64,000 nucleotides of DNA. Origin: an uncultured Bacilli bacterium. Its GTDB lineage: Bacteria; Bacillota_I; Bacilli_A; RF39; UBA660. The translations under genes and the position numbers were made by a program. Below the pieces are notes generated by a model. It made no database searches. It was not told where the DNA came from and was given only the letters and a program-made list of their open reading frames with translations. Numbering within the stretch: the first letter of the stretch is position 1; the number at the start of each line of letters is the position of its first letter. Location of the stretch: assembly GCA_947585065.1 (NCBI GenBank), contig CANPWX010000001.1, forward strand, positions 9,167 to 73,166, given 5' to 3'. Positions 1-12,057 of this stretch are shown in pieces.

Positions 1-1
1 A

Positions 2-994
2 AGTAAATTTAGAATTAATTTAGAACATGATAATGGAGAAGCACATGTTTACAATATAAATATAGAAGATAGCGATATAAAAACATTAACTATTCATGGA
101 TATAATTTTTCTTATATGCCTTTTCATAATATTAATGTATCTAATTGTAAAATAGAAAATCTTGGAGTTCGTTGTGCTGAAGTTAATTTTAATAATTGTA
201 GAATTTTAGGTTTAATACCTAGTCAATGATATACAAATTATTCTTGTGAGATTAGTAATAATAATTCTTTTTCTTTTGGACCTCAATTAAATAATGATCC
301 TAATTTTATGTTATGAAAACATGAATCTAATACTGGAACTGATATTAGAGAATTTTGGCAAAGAAGATATACTAATAATGCTTATAATACAGTAGAAAAT
401 ACTGAAATTGGAAGAACAGTAGTTTTAAATCCAAGAAATAATACTGCTATTGCAGGAATGTATAAATTATTTGCAGTTCAAGCTGGGCATTTTTATATAA
501 TGAGAACAACTATGAATAATACTAATATAGACTCAGGAGCTTCAAAATATGGTAATTTTGTATATATTACTTGATTTAATGCTGAAAATAATATTATAGA
601 TGAAGCCCATGAAATTTGCATGGATTGTAATAGTAATAAAGGAGTAACAACTAAATTTGCAGAAAAATGATTATGATTATATGCTCCAGAAGGGGCGGTT
701 AAATTAAAAATTGAACTATGCAATCATAGAACTAGTACTCAAGGAACGACTTGTACGAGATGACATAATTTATTATTAAATGAAGTATTAAATTATGAAA
801 ATATTAATTATGTTTCTCCAATTGCTAATGATAATAAAACATATAGTTCGACAGAGCCTCCAGTAGGAGATGATGATAATTTTAAAATGATAGGAGATAT
901 TATTTATAATACTGATTTTGAAACTAATAAAAATATTGAATATTGATTATTAACAAGTAAAGATGGTGTTACGCCAACTTATACAGCAAAATAA
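2..994 (+). CDS. Tail fibre / beta-helix appendage protein, 5' end outside window
   Basis: The open frame enters from the left edge and ends at TAA (992-994), giving the last 330 or so residues. About eight in-frame TGA codons are read as Trp (for example PSQ-W-YTNY and EK-W-L-W-LYAPEG). The N-terminal part has short Asn/Ile-rich rungs like those of right-handed beta-helix fibres (repeated N-x-x-I-x-N-C), followed by a more globular C-terminal part. The next gene has the same style of sequence and a clear pectate-lyase-like domain, so this is inferred to be a second receptor-binding fibre or spike. The assignment rests on composition and context, not on a recognised catalytic motif. Confidence 0.6.
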
Positions 995-1006
995 TAATGC
1001 TTTAAG

Positions 1007-1040
1007 GACTAAATTACTTAAGTAATTTAGTCTTTTTTTT
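1007..1040 (+). terminator. Intrinsic terminator
   Basis: A perfect 26-nt palindrome (GACTAAATTACTT and its complement, 1007-1032) is followed by eight T. It closes the tail-fibre gene ending at 994. Confidence 0.85.
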
Positions 1041-1082
1041 ATATTATATTAAGGAAAATAAAAATTAAAGGAGGTAATCCTT

Positions 1083-3131
1083 ATGGATAAAATAAAAGCG
1101 CTAAAGGTAAAAGAACCAGATGGTTCACTTAGTGAGAATACATATTTTATAGGTATAGATGCTACAAATGTAGATATGACTAATGGTGAGAATGTTCAAG
1201 ATACTATTGGTAATATAGATTTTAAAGCTGATGGAAGTGTTAAAAAACAATTAGAAGATTTAAGAAAAAATATACCAAATCTTGAAAATGTAGAAAATTT
1301 ATCTAAAAAAATTGATAATAATACAAAAGCTATTACTAATATAGAAGGCTCTTTAACACCTATGCGGAATGATATTGATCAATTACAAAAAGATATGAGC
1401 AAGAAAGTTTATTATTATAATACAGTTGCGGAAATGAAATCTGATGCGCAATTAAAAGAAGGGGATATGGCGATTACTCTTGGATATTATAGCGCAAATG
1501 ATGGTGGCGGAGCTGAATATAAAATAGTAAGCGGCAATAAATATACTGATGATGGTGGAAGTTATCATAAAATAAAAGATGAATTGTTTGCAGAATTAAT
1601 TATTAAAAATGATACAGTTAATGTAAAACAATTTGGAGCAAAAGGCGATAATCAAACTTTTGATACTGACGCTTTTTTAAATGCCATAAAATCTGCTAAA
1701 ATTATTGAAATTCCTGAGGTTGAAGACGCTTATTTAGTAGGTGTTTTTGCTATTAGAGAAAATAAAAAAGTTATAGGATTATCTCAAAATAAAGTTAAAA
1801 TAAATCAATTAAGAGGAGAAAATCCTCTAGGTATGGCAGCAATTTTTGCTAATTCATCTGTTGAAAATATTTATTTAAATAGTCTAGATGAAAGTAAACA
1901 ATGAAATAGATGAGGATTAAGTGGAGATAATATTATTATTAAGAATTGTAAAATAGAAGGTTTTAGAGATAATACTAATAACAATGCTTGAGGACTATAT
2001 CTTAAAAATAATAATAATGTAATTATAAAAGATTGTATTTTTGAAAATAATTCACAATCAGATATAGCTATTGTAGATGGAAATTCAAATATTATTATTG
2101 AAAATTGCACTGGTAGTCATATGTATATAAATATGGAACCAAATAATGTAATTATAAATAAAAATATTACAATAAGAGATTGTAATGTTTGAAAGATATC
2201 TATGTTAGAAAACAATTATACTGTTCGTTCGCTTCAAGATATTACAATTGAAAACTGTAATATTGAAGTACTTATGTATAGAGGTGGAAGTGGAAATTTA
2301 ATAAATAATAAGATAGATTCTATTAAAATTCCAGGCGGAGCAAATCATATTTATGCAGGTATACTTCATAATATTAATTCATATGGATATGGGAAACAGA
2401 TAAATGACGACCCATTTTTTTATAATATTACAAATCATGTTGACGAAGTAAAATCTCCTAATTGATCAATAAAATATAGTAGTACAGGTGAGAATATAAG
2501 ACGTATTGACGATGAAATTAAAGGAGATGTACTTCAATTAAATCCAAATCATTATAAATCTGCTATGAGAATAATAAAATCTTTTGATATTAAACCAAAT
2601 ACACTATATGAAATAAAAACTTTAATGAATACAACAAATGGAGAAAGCATTCATACTGGAGGGCATGGATTAAGTATTGATTATATGACTCAAGATAACA
2701 CTCTTATAGAAACAAAAGATATTTGCATAGATAGAAATGCAAATATTAATAGTGAAAATGAATGAGAAGAAAAAACATTATTTTTTTTAACTCCTGAAAA
2801 TGCTGCTTACATAACTATTACAGTAAGCAATACAATTCCTACTACAACAGATTATAGTATGACAACATGAAAATATTTATTAATTAGAGAAGTCAATTGT
2901 ACTAATAAAATTAATAATAATTTAACATTAAAAGATATAAAATCTTATGCTACTTCTGCTCCAACTACTGGTATAAATGCAGTTGGAAGAACTAATAATT
3001 TAAATTTAAAAGGAGAACGATTATATTTACCTTTGAATAGTTTGACAGAAGACTCTGCTTATGAAGGATGAGTTTGCATAAAAGATGGAAACCCAGGAAC
3101 TTGGAAGCAGTTTGGAAAAATAGGTGAATAA
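1083..3131 (+). CDS. Tailspike / tail fibre with pectate-lyase-like beta-helix
   Basis: 682 residues with about eight in-frame TGA=Trp codons; stop TAA at 3129. The start is supported by AAAGGAGG at 1067-1073. Residues ~50-115 are heptad-rich coiled coil (NLSKKIDNN.., DIDQLQKDM), followed by the fibre motif YYYNTVAEMKSD..LKEGDMA..LGYYSANDGG. The signature VNVKQFGAKGD..TFDTDAF at ~180-205 is that of the pectate_lyase_3 superfamily, followed by Asn-rich beta-helix rungs. The C-terminus (EGWVCIKDG-P-TWKQFG) looks like a small trimerisation or tip domain. Role inferred: host-surface recognition and possibly polysaccharide cleavage; no catalytic residues can be assigned from sequence alone. Confidence 0.75.
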
Positions 3132-3133
3132 TA

Positions 3134-3160
3134 AAAGACTTAAAATAAGTCTTTTTTTTT
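3134..3160 (+). terminator. Intrinsic terminator
   Basis: AAAAGACTTA / TAAGTCTTTT stem with an AAA loop running into a T-run, directly after the tailspike stop. A TATAAT at 3199-3204 just downstream may be the -10 of a promoter for 3241, but no convincing -35 precedes it. Confidence 0.75.
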
Positions 3161-3240
3161 GGTTTAAAATAATTAAACTATTTAAAAAAACTTTTAATTA
3201 TAATAGAAAGAAAAAAGATAGATAAAGGGAGGTTTTTTAC

Positions 3241-3972
3241 ATGACAGTAGAAGACGTAAAAGAATTATTAGAATTAATAACTCCTTATATTTATGTCATC
3301 GCCCCTATAATTTTTGGTATTTATTTAAAACTTAGAGATAAATTTAAAGAAACTCAAACAAAAATAAAAGATTTAGATGTAGCAAAAGCAAAAGAAGAAT
3401 ATAGCGTGTGAAAGCATGAAGAATCACAAAGAGTTATAAGAAAAATTAAAGATATGTGTAATCTTTATAAAGATAAAAGCAATGCTGGTTTAGCTCAATA
3501 TTTGCAATTAGAAAATGGAACCATGGCTACTAGTAAAATATGCAATATGTTTGTATCTTGTTTAGCTGAAGATGATAGATATGGTAGAATACCTAAATTA
3601 AGTAGCAGATTACAAAGAGTGCCATATGCAAAAGTAACAAGTTGAATTAATAAAATTATTCAAAATAAAGAAAGCTCAATTAATTATGTATTAACACCAA
3701 ATGCGGCTGCCGCTGATTATTCTTTTACTGACATCATTGATGCACCAGAGATAAAATCTTGTATTATTGCTCCAGTTTATGACCAAAACGAAATATTATT
3801 AGGTATGTGCATTTTTTATTATCCTGAAATTAATTTCTGTAACCATGAACAACAAGAGATAGAACTAATTAATCGTTTTAGAACAGCTATTGAGAGCGTC
3901 TTATGAGAATATCATAATGATAGAAAACATAAAAAACAAACCTTAAAGTTGGAGGGCGAGATTAATGAATAG
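3241..3972 (+). CDS. Membrane-anchored GAF-like protein of unknown function
   Basis: 243 residues, RBS GGGAGG at 3228-3233, three TGA=Trp codons (YSV-W-KHE, VTS-W-INK, SVL-W-EYH), stop TAG 3970-3972. One hydrophobic segment at ~15-30 (YIYVIAPIIFGIYL) is followed by a charged linker, so the rest should face the cytoplasm. Residues ~150-215 (strand-rich, CIIAPVYDQNEILLGMCIFYY) resemble the end of a GAF/PAS sensor fold, and a C-terminal helix follows. It overlaps the holin-like gene by 8 bases, implying a joint role in lysis or membrane events. The GAF call is by eye and tentative. Confidence 0.5.
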
Positions 3973-4300
3973 TTTATATGATGCAAGATTTTCAATTTTT
4001 ATCATTTTAGACATATTAGGAATTTGTTTATCTGCTTTTATATTTAAAAAATTTATAAAAAAGTTTCCTAACAAGCTAATTCCATTAGTGAATATTAGTA
4101 TGTCTATGATAACAACAATTTGTTATTTAGATTATCATTTCCAAAAGAAAGCACCTATGTTATTTTTAATAGTAATGGGTTTAATTGATGGATTAGCGGC
4201 AACGGGATTACATCAATTAGTAAAACAAACAAAACAATATATTTTTATAAAATGAAAAATTAAAAATTTTAGAAAAGACAAAAGAAAAATTGTTATGTAA
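3965..4300 (+). CDS. Holin-like membrane protein
   Basis: 111 residues with one TGA=Trp near the end, stop TAA 4298. Three hydrophobic segments (~8-25, ~40-57, ~62-78) separated by short basic loops, and the sequence PNKLIPLVN...MGLIDGLAATGLHQ, which follows the pattern of the A118 Hol118-type holins (Phage_holin_5_1). The C-terminus is highly basic, as in holins. Its start lies inside the end of the preceding gene with GGAGGGCGAG upstream. The family call is from memory of the motif, without a profile search. No endolysin is visible next to it. Confidence 0.65.
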
Positions 4301-4334
4301 TTAACAATTTAAAAGAGAAAAAGGAGAGATATAT

Positions 4335-7300
4335 ATGGCAGTTAATATCAATTTATTTCCTCCTGTTTTAGACGTCTACATGCCTGCTTTTTTGATTAAT
4401 AGTAGTGATATTCAAAAGAATATATGTAGGGTCTATTTTTCTATTTCTGCTTATAATAATTTATCAGAAATAAAAAATATACAAGTAACAGTAACAAATC
4501 AAAATACTAATATATCAGTTTTAAATAGAACTAATTATCCGTGTGAAATAATGTTAAGCGAAGTTAAAACTGATTTAACTAGAGATTCTGATGATAAATA
4601 TTATGTTGAAATAAAATCAAGTGATATTGAGGGAGGATTTCAAATAAATCAGTATTATAAAGTTCAATTAAGGTTTACTGGCGCGGATGCCGCTAATGTG
4701 GATTTGACCTTGCCTCAGGCGATTGATAGCTGGCTTACCGCAAATTTGTCTAACTTCTCAGAATGGTCAACAGTATGTTTAGTTAGAGGAATAAGTACTC
4801 CTACTTTGTCAATATTAGGATTTGATTCAACAGCAGACACAACTCTATGGTCTTTAAATAATGTTGATTTAGTTGGACATTTATCTTTTGCGGATTCCGC
4901 GGAAACTGATACATTAAAAAGTTATCAAATTAAACTTTATAATGCTAATAATGAATTATTAACTGATAGCGGTTTATTATACACTAATAATTATACTAAT
5001 ATAAATGAATTTAGTTATGTTTTTGAATATAACTTAAATGAAGGAGATAGTTATTATTTTACTTTTGAATATGAAACTGCTAATATGTATAAAGAAAGTT
5101 ATAGATATGATTTTATAATAATTCAAGAATCAGCAGAGATGCTAGATGCAGAAATGACTGCTATACTAGATGAAATCAATGGTTGTATTGGAATAAATAT
5201 TAAAGATAAAATGGGTGTAAATACTTTTGTTGGAAATATTACTATTAGAAGAACATCAAGTGAAAGTAATTTTACTATATGAGAAGATATACATACGGCT
5301 TCTTTTGAAGATAATTCAATATTAGATTACACTTGGTGAGATTTCACTATTAAGAGCGGTGTTTATTATAAATATTTAGCTCAAAAAAGAACTAGTGTAG
5401 GTAATAGAGGTATTCCAATTTATCCTAACAATAATGAACCTATTATGATGTTATTTGATACTATGTATTTAACAGGTCAAGGAAATCAATTAAATATTAG
5501 ATTTGATCCAAAAATAAGTTCATTTAAACGAAATGTTAGTGAGTCTAAGACTGATACTATTGGTTCTAAATATCCATTTGTAAAAAGAAATGGTTATATG
5601 GATTACAAGAGTTTTCCTATTAGTGGTTTAATAACTCATCTTATGGATCCTAGTCATTCTATAACATCAAAAGAAAAAGAATTTAGAGATAGTCTAAGTT
5701 ATTATGAAGAATTCAATAAAAAGAATAGAATTGACGATTTTAATGATTGAACTTATGAGCGTGAATTTAGAGAAAAGGTATCTGATTTTTTATACGCTAA
5801 TAAAGTTAGATTGTTTAGATCTGCAACTGAAGGAAATATATTAGTTAGATTAATGGATATTAATTTTACTCCTAATGAAATATTAGGTAGAAGAATTTAT
5901 ACATTTACTGCGACAGCTTATGAAATTGATGAATTTAATATTAAAAATTGTGATAAATATGGAATAAATAGCTTAGGTACATACGACACACAATTACAAT
6001 TTAATCAAGATTATATAGGCCAATTTAATGAAATTATACCTGCTGGTATAAATGTATTAGAACTAATTGAAGAAAAATATAAAAAATATACAAAAGAAGG
6101 CTATGTAGTTAATATAGATTATTTAGATTTTTTAAGGATTGAGATGGAAGATAAGCCTTATTTGATTAATGAAAATGCGGACGGGCCTTATGTAGTTAAT
6201 GACCGCATTCGTGCGCGTGAAGAACTGACTTCCGCATATTTAGGCTATTTAGTTTATATTAATGAACAGCCTATTGTAATTAATCCTGAAGGTATATATG
6301 AATTAAAAGGTGAAGATATTAAAATTACTTCATTACGTTTTCCTATTGATACAAAAATAAATATTGATTATCATACTTATATTAGCCAAAAAGAAGATAA
6401 TACTCAACTAGTAAAAACTAATACTTTTTATAAAAGAGTTGGACAATTATGAGGGGGATTTGCGCCTAATGATTCTTTATATCAACAAATTTGAAATAAA
6501 TATTTTGAAAAATATTCAACGTATATGCAAACATTATTGTCTTTAGATGAGATTAAAGTAGAGGCTGAACCTGGTACTGTAGTATACGTTAAGGAATCTA
6601 AAGATAAAGATTTTCAACGTCATGTAATTGGTGAAACTCATACTTTAGATTTTTATTCTGAAGATTGCACAATTAATGGATTATATTTTGCAGGCTTGCA
6701 TTTTGAAGAAGCTAATGAAAGTGAAAAAGAAAAAGATATACTTCCAAGTAATAAATTTATAGATACTGGGATAATATTAGATAAGTATGTTAGTGATACA
6801 TCAGATTTAATTGAAAATGGTGTATATACATTGGCAGATGATTATTTAGAAGTATTAGACCATTTTGAAGGAGCTTACAGTTTTAAATCTAAAAAACAAT
6901 TTCCACCAGATACTGCTTCCGCGAATCAAGATAATATAGAACATAGTGATATAAATAAAGCATACACTTTATTATTAGATAGAGTATATGAGTCTATTGA
7001 TGATGATGGCGGTATATTGGTTGATCATGAATTTGTTGAAGATGTCCATGGAGATTATTGAACTGGAGAACTTTATGTAGATGGTAATTTTGATGAAAAT
7101 CAAATCAATCAAATAGATGCCAATAACTCTGAAGATTTTATTAAATCAGGAGATAAAGTATTAAAAAATGGCTATACATTTAAATCAAAGATGCAAGAAC
7201 CTGAAAATGATACTGCTTCAGCCAATTCTAAGCAAATGGAAAAGTCAGAAACTACATATACAATAAGTTTAAATAAAGAATATGACGAATACTATAATTT

Positions 7301-7484
7301 AGTAGTTTATAAAGAAATAGATAAAGAATATGCTTTATTATTACAAAGATTAATAGATGAAGCAAATAGTAGATATTTATGGCATGATAATAAATGGTGA
7401 TTATTTACTAAAGATAATGATGTTCTTTGTTCTGTTGAAGCTCTCATAGATTACTGTTGTGAAATAGTAAAGGGGAGATATTAA
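4335..7484 (+). CDS. Large tail/baseplate structural protein
   Basis: 1049 residues, RBS AAAGGAGAG, several TGA=Trp codons (for example FTI-W-EDI, YTW-W-DFT, GQL-W-GGFAP), stop TAA 7482-7484. The first ~300 residues are beta-rich and look like Ig/fibronectin-type repeats. A GIYEL module occurs at ~650 and recurs in neighbouring tail genes. The last ~200 residues hold two copies of a ~100-residue repeat recognisable from Y(S/T)FKSK...DTASAN (~850 and ~950). Its position between the holin and another tail protein and its length suggest a tail or baseplate component. No enzymatic motif was seen. Confidence 0.6.
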
Positions 7485-9541
7485 TGAAAAAGAGATATGA
7501 ATATTCTAATGATGCTGATTTTTTAAATGAATTTAACAATGAGAAATTAAAAGAACAATTTGTAAAAATAACCATTTTAGATTGATTAGAAAGACCTATC
7601 CAAGAAGTACAAGGTATTGTGACTGGAGGAACTATTAATTTAGATGGTAATTCTAGTGTTCGAAGAACAGTTAATCTTTCTGCTTTTATAAATGAAGAAG
7701 AAATAGCTAGAGTTACCAATCTAGATAATTTATTTGCTATGAATAAAAAAATGTTTTTAGAAATTGGTTATATAAATACAACCGATAAATATTTACAATA
7801 TCCAATTATATGATTTCCGCAAGGACATTTTATAATGTTTAATCCAAATTTAACTCATTCAGTGGGCGGAAGCTCGCTTCAAGTATCATTAAGAGACAAA
7901 ATGTGTTTATTAAATGGAGAGTGCGGAGGTACCATACCCGCATCTACGCAATTTGATGAATATGATACTATTGATGATAAAGGCAATTGGATAACTCAAA
8001 AGCCGACTTTTGAGCAAATTATAAGAGAACTTGTAAATCATTTTGGAGGAGAACAACTTGGAAAAATAATTATAAGTGATGTTCCTAGAAGAGTAAAAAA
8101 AGTAATGAAATGAATTGGAAATTCTCCAGTTTATTTAATTAATAATGAAGGTTCATACATTATGAGTACAAATTATGCGGATGTCGCAGATAAATCATAT
8201 CAAGTATTTGATTATGGTGAAGACATAGGATATATATATACTGATTTTACTTGTCCTAGTGAATTAATTGGAAATGCTGGAGATAATGTATGTACTATAT
8301 TAGATAAAATAAAAAATATGCTAGGAAATTATGAATATTTTTATGATGTTGATGGAAATTTTATTTGACAAGAAATTAAAAATTATCTAAATACAACAAA
8401 AGCAACTGTAGATTTAGAAAAAATGACTAAAGATGATTATTTAATTGATGCAAGTAAAGGTAAAACAGTATACAATTTTAATAATAGTGTTTTAATTACT
8501 TCATTTTCTAATTCTCCTCAATACAATAAAATTAAAAATGATTTTATTGTATGAGGAATTAAAGAAAACGCTAATGGAAATAATGTTCCTATTAGATATC
8601 ATTTAGCTATTGATACTAAACCAAAAATTGGAAATATATATGATGTATTTTTTTATGAAGATCCCGATGATGGATTAACAAAAGCAAAAATGCCTATATT
8701 ATATAGAAGTTTTGCAGAAATTAATAAAACGCCTGGCGCAGCTGGAATATTTTATAAAGCTACTGATACTAATATAATATATCAATGAAATGGTAATAAA
8801 GAAAAATATGAAGAAGTAGATACTGAGACAACTCAATTTGTTAAAGTTCAAACTACGGATTGACGTTCTGAATTGTATTTACAAGGAGTTCAAGCTGAAC
8901 CTCTAGGGATAGCTTCAAATTATTATTATACAGAATTGATGAACGAGTGGCCAAAGCTGTATAATTTACAAAAGGATTTTTACATAGATAATGAAGGTAC
9001 AAAAATATATACTGGTGGATTTTATGATGAAGTATTAAAAACTCCTAGTAATATAGATTATTACCTAGATTTTATAGATTCTAATGCTGCGATATCGCAA
9101 TTCAGCGTTAATAATATTGGTCGTCGCACTCACGTTGTTAATAGTAATGATATTAATTGTGTATTTGAACCTACTATTCCAGATTTTATAATAATAGAAT
9201 TAGGTAGACCAGATACTGAAGAAAAACGTAGAGAATGCGAAGCTAAAGGGCAAAATTACATTCAAGTGGATACTTCAATATTTAATTTATTAGCTACTGG
9301 TGGAAATTTAAATTCTGCATATAATGAAGTTAAAATGTTATTGCATGAATATACAAGTTATAATGAGAGTGTTAATATTCAAACAGTTCCTATATATAAT
9401 TTAGAACCAAATATTAGAATTGGCGCTAGGGATATAGAAAGTGATATCTATGGCGATTATATGATTTCTAGTATTTCTATCCCTCTTGATGTTGGTGGAA
9501 CAATGTCAATATCAGCAACTCGAGCTTTAGAAAGATTTTAG
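7484..9541 (+). CDS. Tail tip / baseplate hub-like protein
   Basis: 685 residues. The ATG shares its A with the preceding TAA (TAATG), indicating translational coupling. Multiple TGA=Trp codons (ILD-W-LERP, II-W-FPQG, FI-W-QEI, TTD-W-RSE); stop TAG at 9539. The N-terminal pattern VKITILDWLERPIQEVQG-x-VTGGTINLDG..SVRRTVNLSAF is typical of siphovirus tail-associated structural proteins in Firmicutes phages, where it forms the hub or tip (inferred; resembles the DUF5048 type). Residues ~170-330 include an insertion with strand-rich sequence. No lysozyme or peptidase motif is visible. Confidence 0.6.
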
Positions 9542-9560
9542 AGTAAAAGGAGTGTTAAAG

Positions 9561-10262
9561 ATGAGTTATAAATTCGGACAATTTAGAAAAAGTCAATTGC
9601 AATCTTATTTAACACCTTTAGAATATACTTTGGATGATATAAAAGTAGAATCAAGTCTTTCTAAAGGAGTTATTTTTGTAGATAAAGGAATTGATTTATC
9701 TGGAAAAAATATATTACAAGCATTGACTGAAAATAATAAACAAAGAAGTTATTATTTAAGATTTAGAATAGAAAAACAAGAAACTAATCAATTAATTAAT
9801 ATTAGATTAATTAATACAGATAAAAATAAAGATAATGTTCAAACCATAAAAACTATAAATGTTGAAAGCGGAAAAGATGATTATTCTACATTTGAATTAG
9901 TTATAAGCCCAAATGATAATCATTCTTATAATCAAATATTTTTTGAATTAAATAGAGAATTAATTGATTATAATACTCTTAATAGCGATGGTACTTATGG
10001 TAGAACAGTTAAAATAATAATTGAAAGATTAGATGAAATATATAATGTTATTGATTTTTTAAACCCTTCTATTGAAAATAAAGGAAGATTGAAACAAATT
10101 GGTATCCAAGGTCCTCCTGGTTTATTAATGAGCATTAATGGAGAAGATATTAGGATTGGTAGAAGTGGAATATATGAAATTAATAATAAAATAAATGTTA
10201 CTTTTATAGGCTTCATTATTGAAGCAGATGAAAAATATTTCATTTTAGATTATCAATATTAA
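9561..10262 (+). CDS. Tail protein with GPPG linker and C-terminal GIYE module
   Basis: 233 residues. ATG 9561 is chosen over the in-frame GTG at 9552 because AAGGAG at 9545-9550 is properly spaced only from the ATG. The first ~170 residues are predicted beta-sandwich; a short collagen-like GIQGPPG linker at ~190 leads to a C-terminal module (IRIGRSGIYEI..KINVTFIGF) also seen in the genes at 4335 and 11525. Likely a distal tail or baseplate protein; exact role unknown. Confidence 0.55.
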   Translation: MSYKFGQFRKSQLQSYLTPLEYTLDDIKVESSLSKGVIFVDKGIDLSGKNILQALTENNKQRSYYLRFRIEKQETNQLINIRLINTDKNKDNVQTIKTINVESGKDDYSTFELVISPNDNHSYNQIFFELNRELIDYNTLNSDGTYGRTVKIIIERLDEIYNVIDFLNPSIENKGRLKQIGIQGPPGLLMSINGEDIRIGRSGIYEINNKINVTFIGFIIEADEKYFILDYQY

Positions 10263-10275
10263 GGAGGAAAGCGCA

Positions 10276-11541
10276 ATGGAATACAATAGTTTTTATGGAG
10301 GAAGAAGAGGAGCTTCTTTCGTTATTATAAAGTCTTATAAAAGTATTGCTGATATGGTTGCCGCTTTTCAACAAGGTGGAGCTTATAAAGTAGTTAATTA
10401 TGATGAATATGTTTTAATTGATACTGAAAATAAAAATGATAAAGATAATGGTAAAATTTATCGTAGAGGGTATGAATATAACAATTCTATGGGTGGAGCT
10501 GATTATATTGGACAAATTGTCGGTCCAGCTGGTATGGCTCCGCATACTGAAATGCATACTATTGAAGAAGTAGAACAAATAGCTGAAAGAGATGGTTTTG
10601 AATATAGAAAAGGCAGCGGAAGCTATGATGTTCAAGGAAATAATTTAATACCTGGAAAATATGTAGAACCTGGTTCTGGAGTTATTCATTATAATGATGA
10701 AATTAGTTGAGCTTATTGTTCTGTAAGAGATATCAATTCACATGAATCAACAGCTCATATTGGTTTTAGATTTCCTTATACTGTAATTGATTATACAACT
10801 ACATCAATTAGTACATATAAAGATGGTAATTATACTGATACATCTAGTGCAGAAAGAATTGATGATGGCAGTCATCCTTTTTATGAAAAATGAAATATTA
10901 AAATACCTAAAGGTATTAAAGGAGATACATTAAAGAATTTTAGAGTTATGACTGCTAATACTGCAATTGAGCCTTACTCAGGTAGAGATGATGATATTGC
11001 TAACAATAGAAAAGTATTAGTTTATGATTATTATATTTATGATGATAAAGAAGATGGAATTTTTAAAACTTATTATGTAGGAGATTATAATAAAATTTCT
11101 GATGTAAAAGTTGAAAAGAATGGAAAAGTTACTATTAGTTATGAACATGATGATGATGATAACTATTTATTAAACATTCCTATTTCAGTTAATATATTAA
11201 CAGGAGAAACAGAAGGTAGTGGAAATCAAAAAATTGAAATAACATATGCCGATGGGACTAAACAGGAAATAGGTAATCCACTTAATTATATAATTAAAAC
11301 TGCTATTGATAATAGATATCATTTATTAGTTTATTATTCAGACCCTGAAAAAAGAAATGCTGGAACTAAAGTTTCTTGAGATGGAAATGATGATTGGACT
11401 GACTTAGGATATATTGGTGACGGAACTGGGAATGGAGCAGTCGCTGGGAAAGAAGATGACGAAGGCGTTAAAGAAGTTGCTAACCATATGCCTGTATATA
11501 GTGTATGGATGATAGTAGAAGAAGATGGTAACAATGAATAA
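10276..11541 (+). CDS. Tail/fibre-associated structural protein
   Basis: 421 residues with RBS AAGGAGG, three TGA=Trp codons (EIS-W-AYC, YEK-W-NIK, KVS-W-DGN), stop TAA 11539-11541. It has the appearance of baseplate proteins that carry a collagen-like IVGPAGMAPHTE linker at ~80 and end in a strand-rich domain with DWTDLGYIGDGTGNG. The following gene starts 17 bases before this stop, in the +1 frame, and might once have been its C-terminal domain. Confidence 0.5.
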
Positions 11542-11824
11542 TAATGGATGTACTGGTCAATTACTTGGACCATTTAAAGCTAACGAAGAGTTATATAATA
11601 AAATAATTGCGGATGCTGCTTATCCAGTATTATATATCAATCATTTGGGAATTCAAACTGATATAAGAAATTTTGTTTATATAAATGGAAATAAATATGA
11701 AATTGGAAAAACAGGTATTTATGAAGTTGGTAATACTGAAATTACTTCTATTTATTTTGAAAGTGATACTGATGATAATAGTATTATTGACTATTCAATA
11801 ACTTGTAAAGAAGAAGAAAAATAA
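11525..11824 (+). CDS. Small tail protein with GIYE module
   Basis: 99 residues from ATG 11525 (ATG 11534 is an alternative start three residues in); stop TAA 11822. Almost entirely the recurring module YINHLGI..NFVYINGNKYEIGKTGIYEVGNTEITSIYF. It has no strong RBS and overlaps the upstream gene by 17 bases, so translational coupling or frameshift fusion with 10276-11541 is possible. Role inferred from neighbours. Confidence 0.5.
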   Translation: MVTMNNNGCTGQLLGPFKANEELYNKIIADAAYPVLYINHLGIQTDIRNFVYINGNKYEIGKTGIYEVGNTEITSIYFESDTDDNSIIDYSITCKEEEK

Positions 11825-11827
11825 AAA

Positions 11828-11878
11828 AGATGCATAAGAGCATCTCTTTTTTTTGCCCTCATTGAGGGCTATTTTTTT
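11828..11878 (+). terminator. Tandem intrinsic terminators
   Basis: Two consecutive hairpins with T-runs: AGATGC/GCATCT (11828-11845, T-run 11847-11854) and GCCCTC/GAGGGC (11855-11869, T-run from 11872). They separate the tail operon from the 12058 operon. The 180 bases after them hold no gene and probably a promoter that I cannot define. Confidence 0.85.
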
Positions 11879-12057
11879 ATGTAATTTTTTAAATATTATT
11901 TTTATGATAAAAGTACAATGTCTTTGTAAATAATTTTTACTACCTGATAAATTATTAAATTTTTATAAAAACTTTGGCAAGTTTAATAAAAGAGTTTTGA
12001 TAAAAACTTATATATTACTGAAAGGAAAAGGAATAATAGAAAGGAGTATTTAAAATT

